Shown here piece by piece: positions 47,982 through 59,980 of a stretch of 64,000 bases of DNA. Every line of letters starts with the position of its first letter. Positions within the stretch are counted from its first letter, which is position 1. The stretch is from Tetrahymena thermophila SB210 (taxonomy: Eukaryota > Ciliophora > Oligohymenophorea > Hymenostomatida > Tetrahymenidae), in assembly GCF_000189635.1 (NCBI RefSeq), contig NW_002476463.1:1488001-1552000 (forward strand), read 5' to 3'. Position numbers and translations under genes: made by a program. The notes below the pieces were generated by a model. The model worked only from the letters and a program-made list of their open reading frames with translations. It did no database searches and was not told the origin of the DNA.

Positions 47982-49155
47982 AATAAATTAAAAAAATGTA
48001 AGTCAATTAAACTTTTTAAACTTTTGCATACTTAATATTGCTGTGAATGCCATTCTCTTAGATATCTTAATCTACCTAACTGCTCATTCTAATGAAATTA
48101 TGATATAATGGGTATTAATCTTTTAAATAGTTTGCGTTTTCTAAAATATGGATAGATATCGATTTTATTTATTTTACTTTACTCCTTATAGTATAATAAA
48201 TAATTAATTATTAATAATTATTAAATTCCTATAATTTAATTATTGTAATATTTAAGCCATCAGAATGGTTTAAAAAGCTTGATTTCTTTTAATAAATATA
48301 TTTGTGTGTATATGAATGAATGACTGATAAATAATAAGCGATATGAAATGTTTAGATTTATTGATAATTATTTATTCCAATCATAAATTAACAAATAATT
48401 AGATAGATCAATTTAATTTTATTTACATTTATATAAAATAAATATATTTTCCCAATTAATTTTAATGAATGAACTAAACGTAAGATAATTCTCATCTTAA
48501 AAAATACTAAATTTTGCACAAAAATTAAATAAGACCCTAGTTACTTGATATATCAAACTCCATTATAGAACACAAATCTTATTATTGATTAAATTTTTCA
48601 AATTTAATTAAAACCAAAAAAAGAAAATTTATCTGTTAAAATAATTTTGAATTAAAAATTTAACAAATTATAAATTTTTTTGATAAATTTTCATAAAAAA
48701 AGCATTTTATGCACTATAAATTTTCATTTTTTTAAATTAATTAGAAAAGCTACAAGACAATATTTTAAATTAAAAAGGAAAAAATGATTGATATGCTTTA
48801 TTTAAATTATTTATGATATCTATTTTTGGTAAATTTTAAATAAAATAATATTTCATTAAAATAAGAGAAAAGCTTTGTTTTATCCAAAAATATTTAGACT
48901 TGTTTCTTTTTATTAGAGGGTTTTTTTTTAATTTTTAAAAATAGCTTTTGTACGAAATAAACTACATTTAAAGAAATAAAAAAATTATAAAAAAAATTAG
49001 GAAATTGTTTCTATAACAGAATTATTTAGTTTAATTTAATTTTATATTTATAAATTTTAAGTTTTGTTTGATAAGTAGGCTAATAATGAATGTATGTATG
49101 AATGAAGTGTGCTAATAAGTATAACAATAATAAGTAAATATCAGAAGTTTTTTTT
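47982..49155. other. AT-rich spacer
   Basis: 1.2 kb between two minus-strand genes. It has ATGAATGAATG-like (48313-48328, 49090-49105) and ATAATAAG runs, and no coding frame. It should contain the promoter of the 45251-47981 gene. Confidence 0.5.
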
Positions 49156-50688
49156 TCATTTCTTTTTCTTCATGTTTTTCTTTCTTTATTCATGAGCTTT
49201 TTCTCTAAGTTTACGATCGGCACGCTGATGATTTTCTAACAGCTCTTTGTAGGTTTATCCATCTTTTAAGTTGCGATCTTTAAGGTATAAGATGTCTTGA
49301 CGATAGTTACAGTCACTGGGAATAGGATTTAGTTCATGCTCTAACTTAAATGGGAATGGATTTTCAATATCAAACCATTTAACATCATCAATAAAAATTT
49401 CTTTATTCCAAATACCTGTAATTGTAGAGACTTATTCTACCACATCTTCTTTCATGTTAAGGCCTTAGAATTTATAATAATGGGGATGCAAGCTTTTCAA
49501 TTTAGCTATAAACTTATCATTTACTCTATAAATACCACCAGCCATATAGTCCATTGTGCAACCAGCACTTTTGAAGAAACCTTTCTTATCAGGGTTGACT
49601 TTAATATCTAATACTAGTTTATTTTTAATGTCATAAGCAAGGTATTTACCATCAACTGACATGTATCTAGTACCAAAGGCTGTGCCATTAAGACTACCTG
49701 GAGCCTAGATTAAACCAATTTCATTTCCGGTTTTATGGAATTTTACAAAGACATTACCTTAGTTAAGACCAGTAACAGAATTTGCATGCATTTAGGCGAT
49801 ACTTTCTAAACTGCCTGTTAGTTTGTATGAATCTGTATAATAAGAATAAGCACAAATTGGAGGATGATGGCAAATTTATTCAGCGTAAAAGGGATAGCCA
49901 TCTAAACGACCTTGATAAGTTTCTCCTAAAATGGGGTTAAAAGGCTTTTCTAAGTCTAAGTACATAATAGTTGTTGTAACAAGATAAATAGCGCAATTTT
50001 TCATTTATTCAATTGGATCTGTTAGCTCAGCTGCCTTCTTTAAGTAAATTGGAGCAAATGCACAACTGTAAGCGAATCTTTCTAAATTAGAACGAGGTTC
50101 GAAAATATCAATAGGCAGTGAAATACTGGTTATAGATTTACCGCTTAAAATATTGGAACCAATTTTTGATAATATGAAAGATATAACTTTTTTTTAAGTG
50201 TTAATTTTCTCTTAATTTAAAAAAATGAACTTGCCAGTTTTTAAATCACGTTCCCAATCTTTTTTAAACTAATAGTGACCCTTTTCAGGATCTGATGTAA
50301 TAAATTATGGTTTAGTGTCAATGCGGCCCATATTAAACTTCTAGTCAAGACATATCTTCCAATGCTTATTCTAATTAACAAATTCAATAATTTAAGGAAT
50401 AGTCATACCAGCTAATTTATTTCCAGGCTTATTTATTTCTTACTATTGTTCAATGAGTGCTTGAGATTCTTCAATAATATTTTTGGATTTTTTATTATCG
50501 TCCTTATGAATTTCCTCACAGAATTTGCTAATCTCTACATTTAATTCTGCGTTTTGAATTTCTTCTTCTTCATAAATCTTTTTAACTATTTCTTTTTCTT
50601 CTTATTCAATTTATTCAAGCTCAGTCTTGCTGCTAATTTAACTAGAAGTAGGTATATTTTCCTCTTAGTTTTCTTCAATTTTGGTCAT
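49156..50688 (-). CDS. Oxysterol-binding protein-related protein (OSBP/ORP)
   Basis: Single exon of 510 aa. The first ~120 residues are acidic and helical (MTKIEENQEENIPTSS...). The rest is an ORP sterol/lipid-binding domain: SKIGSNILSGKSITSISLPI, then FEPRSNLERFAYSCAF, then PFNPILGETYQGRL, and the family signature EQICHHPPICAYS at about residues 266-278 (consensus EQxSHHPP, with Cys for Ser). FVKFHKTGNEIGLIQ and GIWNKEIFIDD are the later conserved blocks. The His-His pair of the signature binds PI4P phosphate in characterised members. No PH domain or ankyrin repeats and no clear FFAT motif were noticed, so this is a short ORP. It likely exchanges sterol or phosphatidylserine against phosphoinositide at membrane contacts. 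The next gene upstream is a START-domain protein. Confidence 0.95.
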
Positions 50689-51846
50689 TATTTTATTTTA
50701 GTTAATAACTATAGAATACTATTGCTAATAAGGCAACTGTTAAGAGTCGAGTTGTATGCTTTAAAACACTTTTTTAAATTTTTTAAATTATAAAAATTAG
50801 ATTTAATTTTTAAGTTGTTTCTTTTTTTTTTTAATGTTGATATTTGTCAAATAAATAATTTTGAAATTTATTAATTAAATAATTAATAATATTTATCAAT
50901 TTGTTCTATCTTTTAAATTAAAGAATTTTACAATTAAGATATGTATGTATGCAAAATGAAAATTTATTAATTAAAAAAATTTGATTTGTGTGATAGACTA
51001 ATGAATAAAAGTAAAAATTTTTCCTGTTTACCATTATTAGGATCGATTGATTTATAAAGTTAAGACTACTAAACAGATTCTAATACATTATGCTTGCGTC
51101 CCTTTTCATTTTAAGTCTTCCTGTTTACGGCTGTTTATTTTTATAAAACACAAAATTATTTTTAAAATTTCCCTTGCGGATGATAAAATGATTGTAATTT
51201 CAAATAGTGATTTTATAGATGATTTTGTTTGGTTATTGTTAACCTATCTTATCATTTTTGTTCTAATTTCTCTCCTAAGCTTAGACTTAGGAAAACACGT
51301 ACAAATATTTTTAATTAAAAAAATTGAAATGTTTCACTTAAAGTCAGTAGTTACTATTAAAATTGATTAAATTTAGCCTGTCATTTCATATTTTAAGACT
51401 AGAAGAAAAATCTTTGACATAGTTAAAATTTTGAAAATTAATTTTCGCTATTTTAGGTTTTATTAGGGGTGCAGTGAAGGATGCTTTAATTTACCTAAAA
51501 TAGGTCTAACATACATTATTCATTATAATTCTATTTCAGCAAATTAAAATAGAATAATAAAAAAGACTTTATCGGATCAGAGTTTTTTTAAGATAGTTGC
51601 AAAGAAAAGAGTTCCTGATGAGGAAATACAAAAATTTGGTTTCTATTTAAAAATTTATTTTGCTTGAAGATAATTTTATCTTTTAAATAAAATTTAAATA
51701 TACAGTTTTTGATTATTTTAATTTTTTTGTTACTTATATAATATTATCATTCCTTCAAATATCCCTTCCCACTCTCACACACAATCAGAAAATATTGATT
51801 GATAAAGAGCATTACTATGTAAACTGAGTAATAAATGAATGAATAA
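50689..51846. other. Spacer between ORP and START genes
   Basis: 1.2 kb upstream of the ORP gene and downstream of the START gene. A plus-strand frame at 51047-51370 is open but has no recognisable domain, no ATG at its start and uses no reassigned Gln codons. It is treated as chance. TTAATTAATTAA lies near 51850. Confidence 0.5.
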
Positions 51847-54147
51847 TCAATTAATTAATTAATTTCTCTTTTCTATTCTAAATAATTTAAATTACTTAAG
51901 AGCAAATTACTTCGTATTTTTAATAGAATATAATCTAAAATAAATCTTATCAATTAATTTAATAATCATCTTACTTAAATCTCCTATGTCAAACATGTTG
52001 ATTTTTATGCTCTTCTAGAAGCTCTTTTGAGTTATGAACTAGCCCAGATTACAGAAATTGTTGATATATGCGAATGTGATAGAAGCATCCTATTCCTTGT
52101 TAGAGTAACCTGAATTGTTATAATAAAAGTCACCAATCATTAAAGATCTGCTTTCGTCATCCTTATGAGTTTTAAAGCACCATACTACATGTTCGATTTC
52201 ACCGCGGACAATAGACATACTAGTAGGAATACTATCATATTCTATAGATTTATCAATCAAATAATAAGATTAGTCTTTGACGAAGGCATGTCTTAAGTAA
52301 ACGAAATCACGAGGACGATACATAATTCCAATACCCTTATGCTTTTAATAAATTATGCATGTTTGCTCATTTTTCATTATATTAAGAACCTAGATTAAAT
52401 TTCAAACAAAATAATTAATGATTACTTGTTAAATTACTTTAAATTTATCTAATTAATTAATTAATTAATTAATTAATTAAGTCTATTTTTAGTTTAAAAA
52501 TTCTTTGCTTAAAAAAAAAAGCTACTTTAGTTTCAGCAACATTGCCATTCCACTTGCTGTAGTCGTCAACATTACAAATTGAGTTAAAAATTTCAAAAGC
52601 AGAAACACCTTAGAAAGCCAAGAAAATCTTAAATCTGCGAGGATCTTCAGTGCTTTACAACAAACTCATTCCATTATTAAAGCTTATGCTTTTGAAATCT
52701 CTCTCATCTGCCATCATTTCTAATTTGTAAGAGTTTAAAAATTATTAAACTGCTTAAGGTGTTTTTATTTCATCAATATGCTCTAAGTATTAATCTACGT
52801 CAATGCTCTGTGCTAAAGTTTACTATTGAAGAGCTTAATCTACTCTATGTTTTAAAATTTACTTTTACTCTTCCGTTTTTTGTATTTATCTTTATGTATT
52901 GTTGTCTTTATTGATAGGAGAAGGAGAGTTTGTATTTCTAGAAGGTGATTTTGATTCAATTCTTTAATTATTTAGTTATTGCTATTATATTTGTGGCTTT
53001 AGCAATTAAGATTGTTGCTGTTATTATTACTACTGTTATTCTTATTGTCTTTTTTAGGCCTAGCTTTGATCTATCTATTTATATTAAAAAAATTAAAAAA
53101 CTGGTTGTTATTGAATTTTATTTTTACCTAAATTTGTTGCATTTTTTCAGGTTTTTCTGTACCCTATTTTTGCATAGGAGAAGAAGAACTGGAAACTACA
53201 ATCTATTGTTGCTATTTGGATGATGGAGATGAAGAAACATCGTTTTAGATTTACTTTTCTCCTGCAACTTAAAGGTTATTTTTGGATGAGGAGGAAATTT
53301 CTTGCTACTAAGAAGATGACTTTAATTCTTCTTTTTTAGTTGCTTTATGCTATATGCTAAGTTAAAGAGAATCTGTAGGCTTCTCTGCTTTCTCAAGCTA
53401 TTCCTCTTTTAAATTCAGCTATAGACTAGCTCTTCTCTTTCCTTAAGTGTCTTCGGAATCTTATTATTTTTGCATATTTACTTAGCTCTCACCAAAAAGG
53501 TCTTAAGAAGATTTAACTTAAACTGATTAAACTCCCAACCTATCAGGAATTAAATTATTATCAAGGAGCTGCTTACTTAATAGGCGCAAAATGCTATCGT
53601 GCCATAAACGAGCTCCATCAAAATTGACCCATCCAAAAAGCAACTATTTATATTTATTCTATGGAGAAAGTGAATCGAGAGCGAAAGCTTAGTATTCTTT
53701 CTTTTACCCTACCCATTTAACTGAGTAAGTGTTGAGATTAAGCTACTTTTGCTTCTTTTTTGAAAGTACAACAAATTATTTATTTATCTCGTCTAAGCGT
53801 ACTTTCTTTTCTTTCCAACGCTTAAGTGTTAATGAGCGCATATATATGTTACCTTCCTTTACTTTTGATTGATTGAATTCTTCTAAAATTTGTTGGAGCA
53901 TATTGTTGAAATAATTAATGCGAAATTCAGTATCTCCTTTAGTAATTTCTTAGATTACTGCTTCTTCTACAAATAAACCCTTTAATTTTTCCTCTTCTTT
54001 ATGGGCATGTTTTGGCTTCTCTACCAAGTCTTTAATCCATTTTAGTATTTACAATCTTTTAGCTCCTACAGCTTATTCAGTGAATATTGCCACTAATTCT
54101 TTATTCACCTAAAATGCTTCAAAAGTCTGCTTCTATTATGCACTCAT
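51847..54147 (-). CDS. START-domain lipid-binding protein with long Gln/Ser-rich linker
   Basis: Three exons (54147..53128, 53074..52526, 52389..51847) total 704 codons, all in phase 0. Introns are 53 and 136 nt; the second contains an (ATTA)n run. Residues 1-~190 are helical and charged, with TLKRWKEKKVRLDEINKQFV and LLFGWVNFDGARLWHDS, suggestive of a lipid- or membrane-associated N-domain. A ~250-residue low-complexity Q/S linker with a poly-Gln block follows. The C-terminal part is a START domain: FKIFLAFQGVSAFEIFNSI, DDYSKWNGNVAETKVL (family W(D)..), CIIYQKHKGIGIMYRPRDFV, SIEYDSIPTSMSIVRGEI. It should bind a lipid in a hydrophobic pocket; ligand unknown. The last ~30 residues may be altered if an unseen intron exists after SKMI. 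Confidence 0.88.
52441..52480. repeat. (ATTA)n microsatellite within an intron
   Basis: About 8 repeats of TTAA/ATTA at 52449-52480, inside the 136-nt second intron of the START-domain gene. It is a likely site of length variation between alleles or strains. Confidence 0.85.
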
Positions 54148-55627
54148 ATGTATACTTTGTTAATATAGTTTATTACTTAAAATGATTCTGTAAAGCTATT
54201 TTCTTTTTTATTGTTTAGCTATTAAAAAATATTTTCAAGAATTTCTTTATTTATTTATAATTTCTGTCTGATATTAGTTTTTAGCTTGGAATTAATACCT
54301 ATAATATTATAGCTTTTATTGAATATTTTATTTTATTAATAATTATAATTGCATTCATTCCCCATCTCCAATTCTTACTTTTCTAAAAAATTGAATAAAA
54401 GAACAAAGGAAAAAAATAAAAAATTGATAAGGTCCATCATATATCTTTATTTATTTTTTGCAGAATTTGTTTTTTATTCCAAAAAGAATAAGCATCAATC
54501 AACCACGCATTTATATAAATTTGATGAATTTTTCTGATAACTCACTTTCATGAAAATTTAACTAAGGATATTTATATGAATGTAAACATAAATAATATTT
54601 TTTGATTTTCTTACTTACTTTTATTTATTAATTTAAAAACCTCACTTTCATTAGTAAATTTTTCTTTAAGTTAATTTACCTATTTATTTATAAATTAGCT
54701 TAAACTGAAGTGTACTTCTCTTTTAATATTATTTCAATGATAAAAATATACTAATTCAAAAATACTTATTTATTTAGAATAAGAATTTATTGAAACTGTA
54801 AGATTATGCATTAGAAATGCTTGTTTAAAGATTACAATATAATAAATAACTCTAATGTGTATTATTAAATACCAATTCAAAAAAACCAAATAAAAAAATT
54901 AATCATAATAAATACTTCAAAAAAAGTTTAAGTTTTGATTATTCACACATACAAAAAGACTAACAAGCTATAATAAATAATTTAATAAAAAATTAAAGGA
55001 ATATTATTGTAAGATAAAGCAAATAATACAAATTTAAAAATAAAAAGTACTTAATTCGCATTTGGAATAAAAGTATAATGAAACTATGACTTATTAATAT
55101 AAACAAAAAAAATTAACATACATAAATAAAATTGATTTGAGAAAATTCACTAAGTATTTTTTAAAATTCCTTATTGTTTCTGTGCATAAAAAATATTGTA
55201 ACCAACAATAAATAATAACTTAAAGGAAATATTTTTTACTAATATAAAAATAAAAATTTATTTATTGTTTTCTTATTTGGTGGTTAATGTAAGGATAAGA
55301 TAAATAACAAATTTCTAAATTATTATATAAAATTCAATGTAAACTATGAGCATTATTTTGACATTTTTAGATTTAAAAAATTGGGTGGTATGATTGGAAA
55401 CATAATTTTTTTTGAAGCAATTCTTTTATAATTATATTAATTAATTTTAATGTATTTTATACAAAATTAATGTTTTAATCAATAATTTAAATATTTGATT
55501 ACTCAAATATTAAAAGATAATTTCTTTAATTTTTTCATATATAAATATTGTAAGAAAATTAATTTAATATTTACAAATTTAACAAATTCTTTCAACTTAA
55601 AATTGGAATTGTTAATCAATCAATCAT
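54148..55627. other. AT-rich spacer
   Basis: 1.5 kb between minus-strand genes. A plus-strand frame at 54349-54537 and another around 55495-55701 look like chance; the latter overlaps the end of the next gene. It holds the START gene promoter. No repeat beyond A/T runs. Confidence 0.5.
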
Positions 55628-57355
55628 TCATTCTTATTTATTTTAAAATAATATATTGTCAGTCTTTATGTCTTCATAAGTGTTTTGGATGGTGGAGGTA
55701 ATGAATTTATGTTCTTTTGGTGGGCAAGTCAGTTCTTCAATTCCATAATAGTCTGTTTCTTCTTTCTTTTTTAGTTTTTAATAATTTTAGAGCACATACT
55801 AATTCTTTTCTAGTTCTTCTTTTCTAAAATTGTTTACAAGGTTTCGAATCAGATGTGGATTTGCTTTTTAAGCCAATTTCCCACCATTTATATGAATGTA
55901 TTTCGGCATAAAGTGAGAATTTATGTTATCGATAACTTTCTATCTTTTGTTAAGTCTTTCTTAATTCTCTATTTCTTATCTTTCCACCTTTAATTTATAC
56001 TGGTACATAGTGTCATAGAAATTTATAGATTACTTCATCGACTCCTATGTTTATTATTTTTTAATAGTTTACTATGTATCGTTTAATGTCTTTTCTCCAA
56101 ACTAAAACTCCTTAACATGTATCTTTATATTTTAACTTTGTTTAGAAACCTACTTTTATACACTCATTGTGCAAGCTTGCTCTTTCTGCAACAATTATTA
56201 TTATTATTATTGCTATTAATATTCACTTTAGGAATTCAAAGAATTCATAATAGGTAGAGTATTTGGAAGTTGCATTCTATTTATAAGTAATCTTTATCTT
56301 TACCTTTTAGAAACCATGTCTTAAATATCATCCATGCTATTATTCTGAATTTGTTTTTTATTACTAATTGATTTTTCATTTCTGATGCTGTAATCAAAAC
56401 TTTATTCTTAACTTTTGAAAGGAGACTGCTGACTGGTAAACAGCGTACTTCCATCCTAGTGTTCTTCATAAGACTCGTTTTTACTTAAATTTTAATATTT
56501 TTTCTTACTTCTGGGATTTTTTTAAACAACTTAATAATAATCCACAGAATTTCCTCCTAATTCTGAGGAAGAACATCTGGAATTAACACTCTAAAAATGA
56601 AAAGTGTTATTTATTTGGTTATAGTTTTAGATTTTATTCCTGTTTACTCCTCTAATTCTCTAATTAGGTTTTATTGGGCTTATTTATTTATCACCTACAC
56701 GAATAAGAATTTCTTCGTTTTATTTACAAAAATTAGAATTTGGGCTTAATTCCCCAACAGAAAGGTCATTCATACTTGTAGGAAGATTTTCTTAGCTTAA
56801 TTCTGCCATAGAATTGTCATCTGATTTTGAAATGTTAAATTGATTTGAATTAAATGTATTCCTCATATTGAGTAGTATTTAAGGAAATTTGTTCTACTAT
56901 TTTATAATTTTCTAAGATTCTAAATCTCTGTTTAAAATTTACTCGTTGACTTTATCTTCGTCAAAGCTGTTGTTTATCAATTAATTTATATGCTGTTGCA
57001 CTTACTTTGAATTTTTTTATTATTCATATTCTTGCAGTCCTTTTCTTTTTTAGCAATTTTATTTTAATATTTAAGTAAATTCTTTTGTTTTATCTTTATC
57101 CTTTGTAAATTATTTATTCCCGTAGTTGCTATTAAATTTAGAGAGAATTTTTCTTTATTTCTCTTAAATAAGTTTTTGAGGATCTTCAATTAATTTACTT
57201 GAGTGCATCGATTTTTATAAGTTAGTTGGATTGCTATTTGATGTATCGTCATATTTACTCCAAAGACTATTCTATCTACTCTATATTTTTGATAAAATGC
57301 TTAAATCATTGCTTCTAACTGTATCATTTCTCCTTACTGTGGATCTATTTTTCAT
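55628..57355 (-). CDS. 575-aa unknown hydrophilic protein
   Basis: Single exon with an uninterrupted ciliate-code frame of 576 codons. It begins MKNRSTVRRNDTVRSNDLSI and is Ser/Asn/Gln-rich for about 400 residues, with probable phosphorylation-type segments such as FTSQQSPFKSQEQSFDYS and a short poly-Gln run (56193-56207). The C-terminal ~170 residues are more charged and helical: QFGEKTLNDTQQTIKKQQ, then SINFYDTMYQYKLKVERQE, and finally HFMPKYIHINGGKLAQKANP with a conserved-looking block. I recognise no family. It lies only 152 bp downstream of the stop of the next gene (57508-59028), which has the same orientation. Probably regulatory or structural; function unknown. Confidence 0.82.
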
Positions 57356-57507
57356 AAATATAATTGTTAAAAACCATATTTTTATTTTAAATTAAAAAAC
57401 ATTTAAATTTCCATTCTCAGAAAAGAAATTAATTAATTTAGTTAATTTTAATAAAAAATTGATTTTTAAAATGTTTTTATTTAATTTTTTTCTTTAAGTC
57501 AAAATAT

Positions 57508-59028
57508 TCAAATTAAATACGTAGGTTAAGAGCAAATAGAGAAAGATTGATTTGTTTTTTATATTCTTTAGATGTGTTTTTGCATTTGTTCTTCTTATCT
57601 ATGTTTTATATCAAACTTTTTCACTAAATGATCTTCATGAAATCTAGATGGATCTAAGTGTTTAAATATTGGCACAAGATTGTCTTTGTTGAGGATTAAA
57701 TGCTTATGAGTTATCATTCCTTGATCTCCCATATACCTTTTAAATGTTGGTTTCTCTTCTTTTAAAGAAATTTTCTTTTTTTCATCTAAATATTAAAAGG
57801 ATTTTTGAATAATTGTTCTGTATTGCTCTATCTTTTTCTTAAGTTCCTTTTTTTCATAAAGGTTCATATTTTCTTCTGCTTTAAGGAAATTCTCTATCCT
57901 GTTTTTTATCAGTAAATTATGTAAGAATAAAACAGTTTTAAACTCATTGATCATTTCAATCATTTCATGAATCTTTTCAGTTTAAGCTAATTTTATTAAA
58001 TCACCTAATTTACTCAGTCTTTCCATTAAGTGTTTGAATTTTTTTTCAATTTCTTTTTAACTATTTTCTTCCACTCTTGAGTCTTTCATCAAAAAATCCA
58101 AGTACTCTATTTCTTTATGGCTACTAATTGAAATATCAATATTGTGTTCTCTTTTGTTTTAGGTAAAAGCATTTATGCTATGTCCTGTATACATTGTGTT
58201 CGAAGAAGATTTTATGCCATCATCTTTATAATTTATTGATTATGTGTATTCAATTTAATTAATTTTTGTATCATATTCTATCATAGAAGCATTTCCCATG
58301 TAGTTTTTGCTATCCAAGTTGATGAATTTTTGTTCTATCTCAAGCAATCTATGCAGTAAAGAATTTTTGATATTTTTATTTAGGACTTAATGCTATTCTT
58401 CTGACATTAACTTTTCACTTTTAAAAACTATTTCCTCGCTACTGATTTAGATTATCTATAAGTATTTTTCAAGAAGGTTTTTAATAAACTCTTTATTCTT
58501 TTCTGAAACTATTTATTCATAATCCAAAACTTTGCTTATTTGCTAAATCAATGTCGTAAATAAAATTATATTAATCTTGTTATCATCAATTTATTTCATC
58601 ATAAAATCTTTTTCGAATTAACTCAATTTAGGTTTATTTTCTTTTTGGTTATCATCAGGCATTTATTGATGTAATATCATATTGTTGAAATCAGAAACCA
58701 TATTCTTCAAAAATTTCATAATATAATCCATCGATACTGTATTAGAAGGATTAAATTTTTCTTCGAATTCTAATTTTTCCATCCATTCCTTAATTACTTT
58801 GTCTTCTATTTGCTTTGTATGATCTTCAAATTTCTTGCTTAACACCTAGAAATTAGGTAATAATATTAAGCTTTTTTGATATTCTTTTTTATGGATTCTC
58901 TAATTATAATTTGGTTACTTGTAATAACCATTAATTTGATGAATCCATTCAACATATTTACTCATTTCCGACTAGATTCTATTCTACTCGAGAAATAGTA
59001 TATCCCTAGAAATAAAGCTTTCGTTCAT
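57508..59028 (-). CDS. 506-aa unknown helical protein
   Basis: Single exon of 507 codons, starting MNESFISRDILFLEQNRIQS and ending SQPTYLI. It is almost entirely charged helix with coiled-coil-like stretches, for example KFEDHTKQIEDKVIKEWMEK, KEIEKKFKHLMERLSKLGDL and NLYEKKELKKKIEQYRTI. A more distinctive block near the C-terminus is PTFKRYMGDQGMITHKHLIL then PIFKHLDPSRFHEDHLVKKF. No catalytic or membrane motif is seen. In-phase codons continue upstream of the ATG for a few residues (FADIIKQIID), so an upstream exon cannot be excluded. Function unknown. Confidence 0.82.
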
Positions 59029-59980
59029 ATCGATAATTTATTTAATAATATCAGCGAAAAAAGTATTAATATATATTTATAATCAATCTAGCTTATTCTT
59101 AATTAAATTATAATTTGCCCTAAAAATTTAATTGGATTATATCTAATTGCTAATAAATATATTTACTGAAATTAATATATTTATTATTAAGCTTATTTAC
59201 TGTTAAAGTATTAATTTCTAATTCTCATATCAAACACACAAATACATTTAATTATTTATTTAACATATTTACTTTTAGTATTTTTTATATGTAAAATAAT
59301 AATAAATAGTTTATTTTTTACCATTAATTTTCCTTTCATATATTTTTTAACATCCATTTATTTATATAAAATCGATGATTTGGTTACATTTTTTCTAAAG
59401 TATTTATCTGACTGTTTAATTATATTTCAAGACTTTTTAACTGAAAAAAGCCCTTTTATTAAATTATAAAAATATCTAATAGGCCATTTATAAGTCTCAT
59501 TTACTATTATTTTTATTATTAAATATAAAAATATCTTTATTTTCTTGCTTATTTATTAAATAAAATAAATAAATTGAATTTAAAAGCCTATTATTTAGCC
59601 ATAAATTTATCTCCTTGTTCAGATGATCTTCTATCTATAAAACTCATTTATCATTTTATTTTACTAATATCAAATTAAATTAAAAAAATCTTTACTTTAC
59701 TTGCTTATATATTAAATAGAATGAATTAATTGAATTGAAAAAAAAAATGTTCATACTTTATTAGTATTTTAATAAAAATATTTATAGTTTTTATACACAA
59801 TAATAAATCAATAAAAGAAAATTCGATTAAGTTTAAAAACGAAATAAAAATATTTTGTTTGTAAATTCTGAATTTATTAAATGAAATTTTACATAAAAAT
59901 TTATTTTGGTACTTTAAAAATCAAATTTTTTTTATATTTTATATAAATGTAAATATAAATTTTATTTTTTATAGTCTATT
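59029..59980. other. AT-rich spacer
   Basis: 0.95 kb between minus-strand genes. It contains two related blocks, CTTATTTATTAAATAAAATAAA (near 59550) and CTTATATATTAAATAGAATGAA (near 59703), each preceded by a similar stretch, so a weak ~150 bp direct duplication is present. No gene. Confidence 0.5.

Noticed and set aside
51047-51370. 107-codon plus-strand frame between the ORP and START genes
   Set aside because: It does not begin with ATG and contains no reassigned Gln codons, unlike every real gene here. It shows no domain, and its length is expected by chance in a window of this size.
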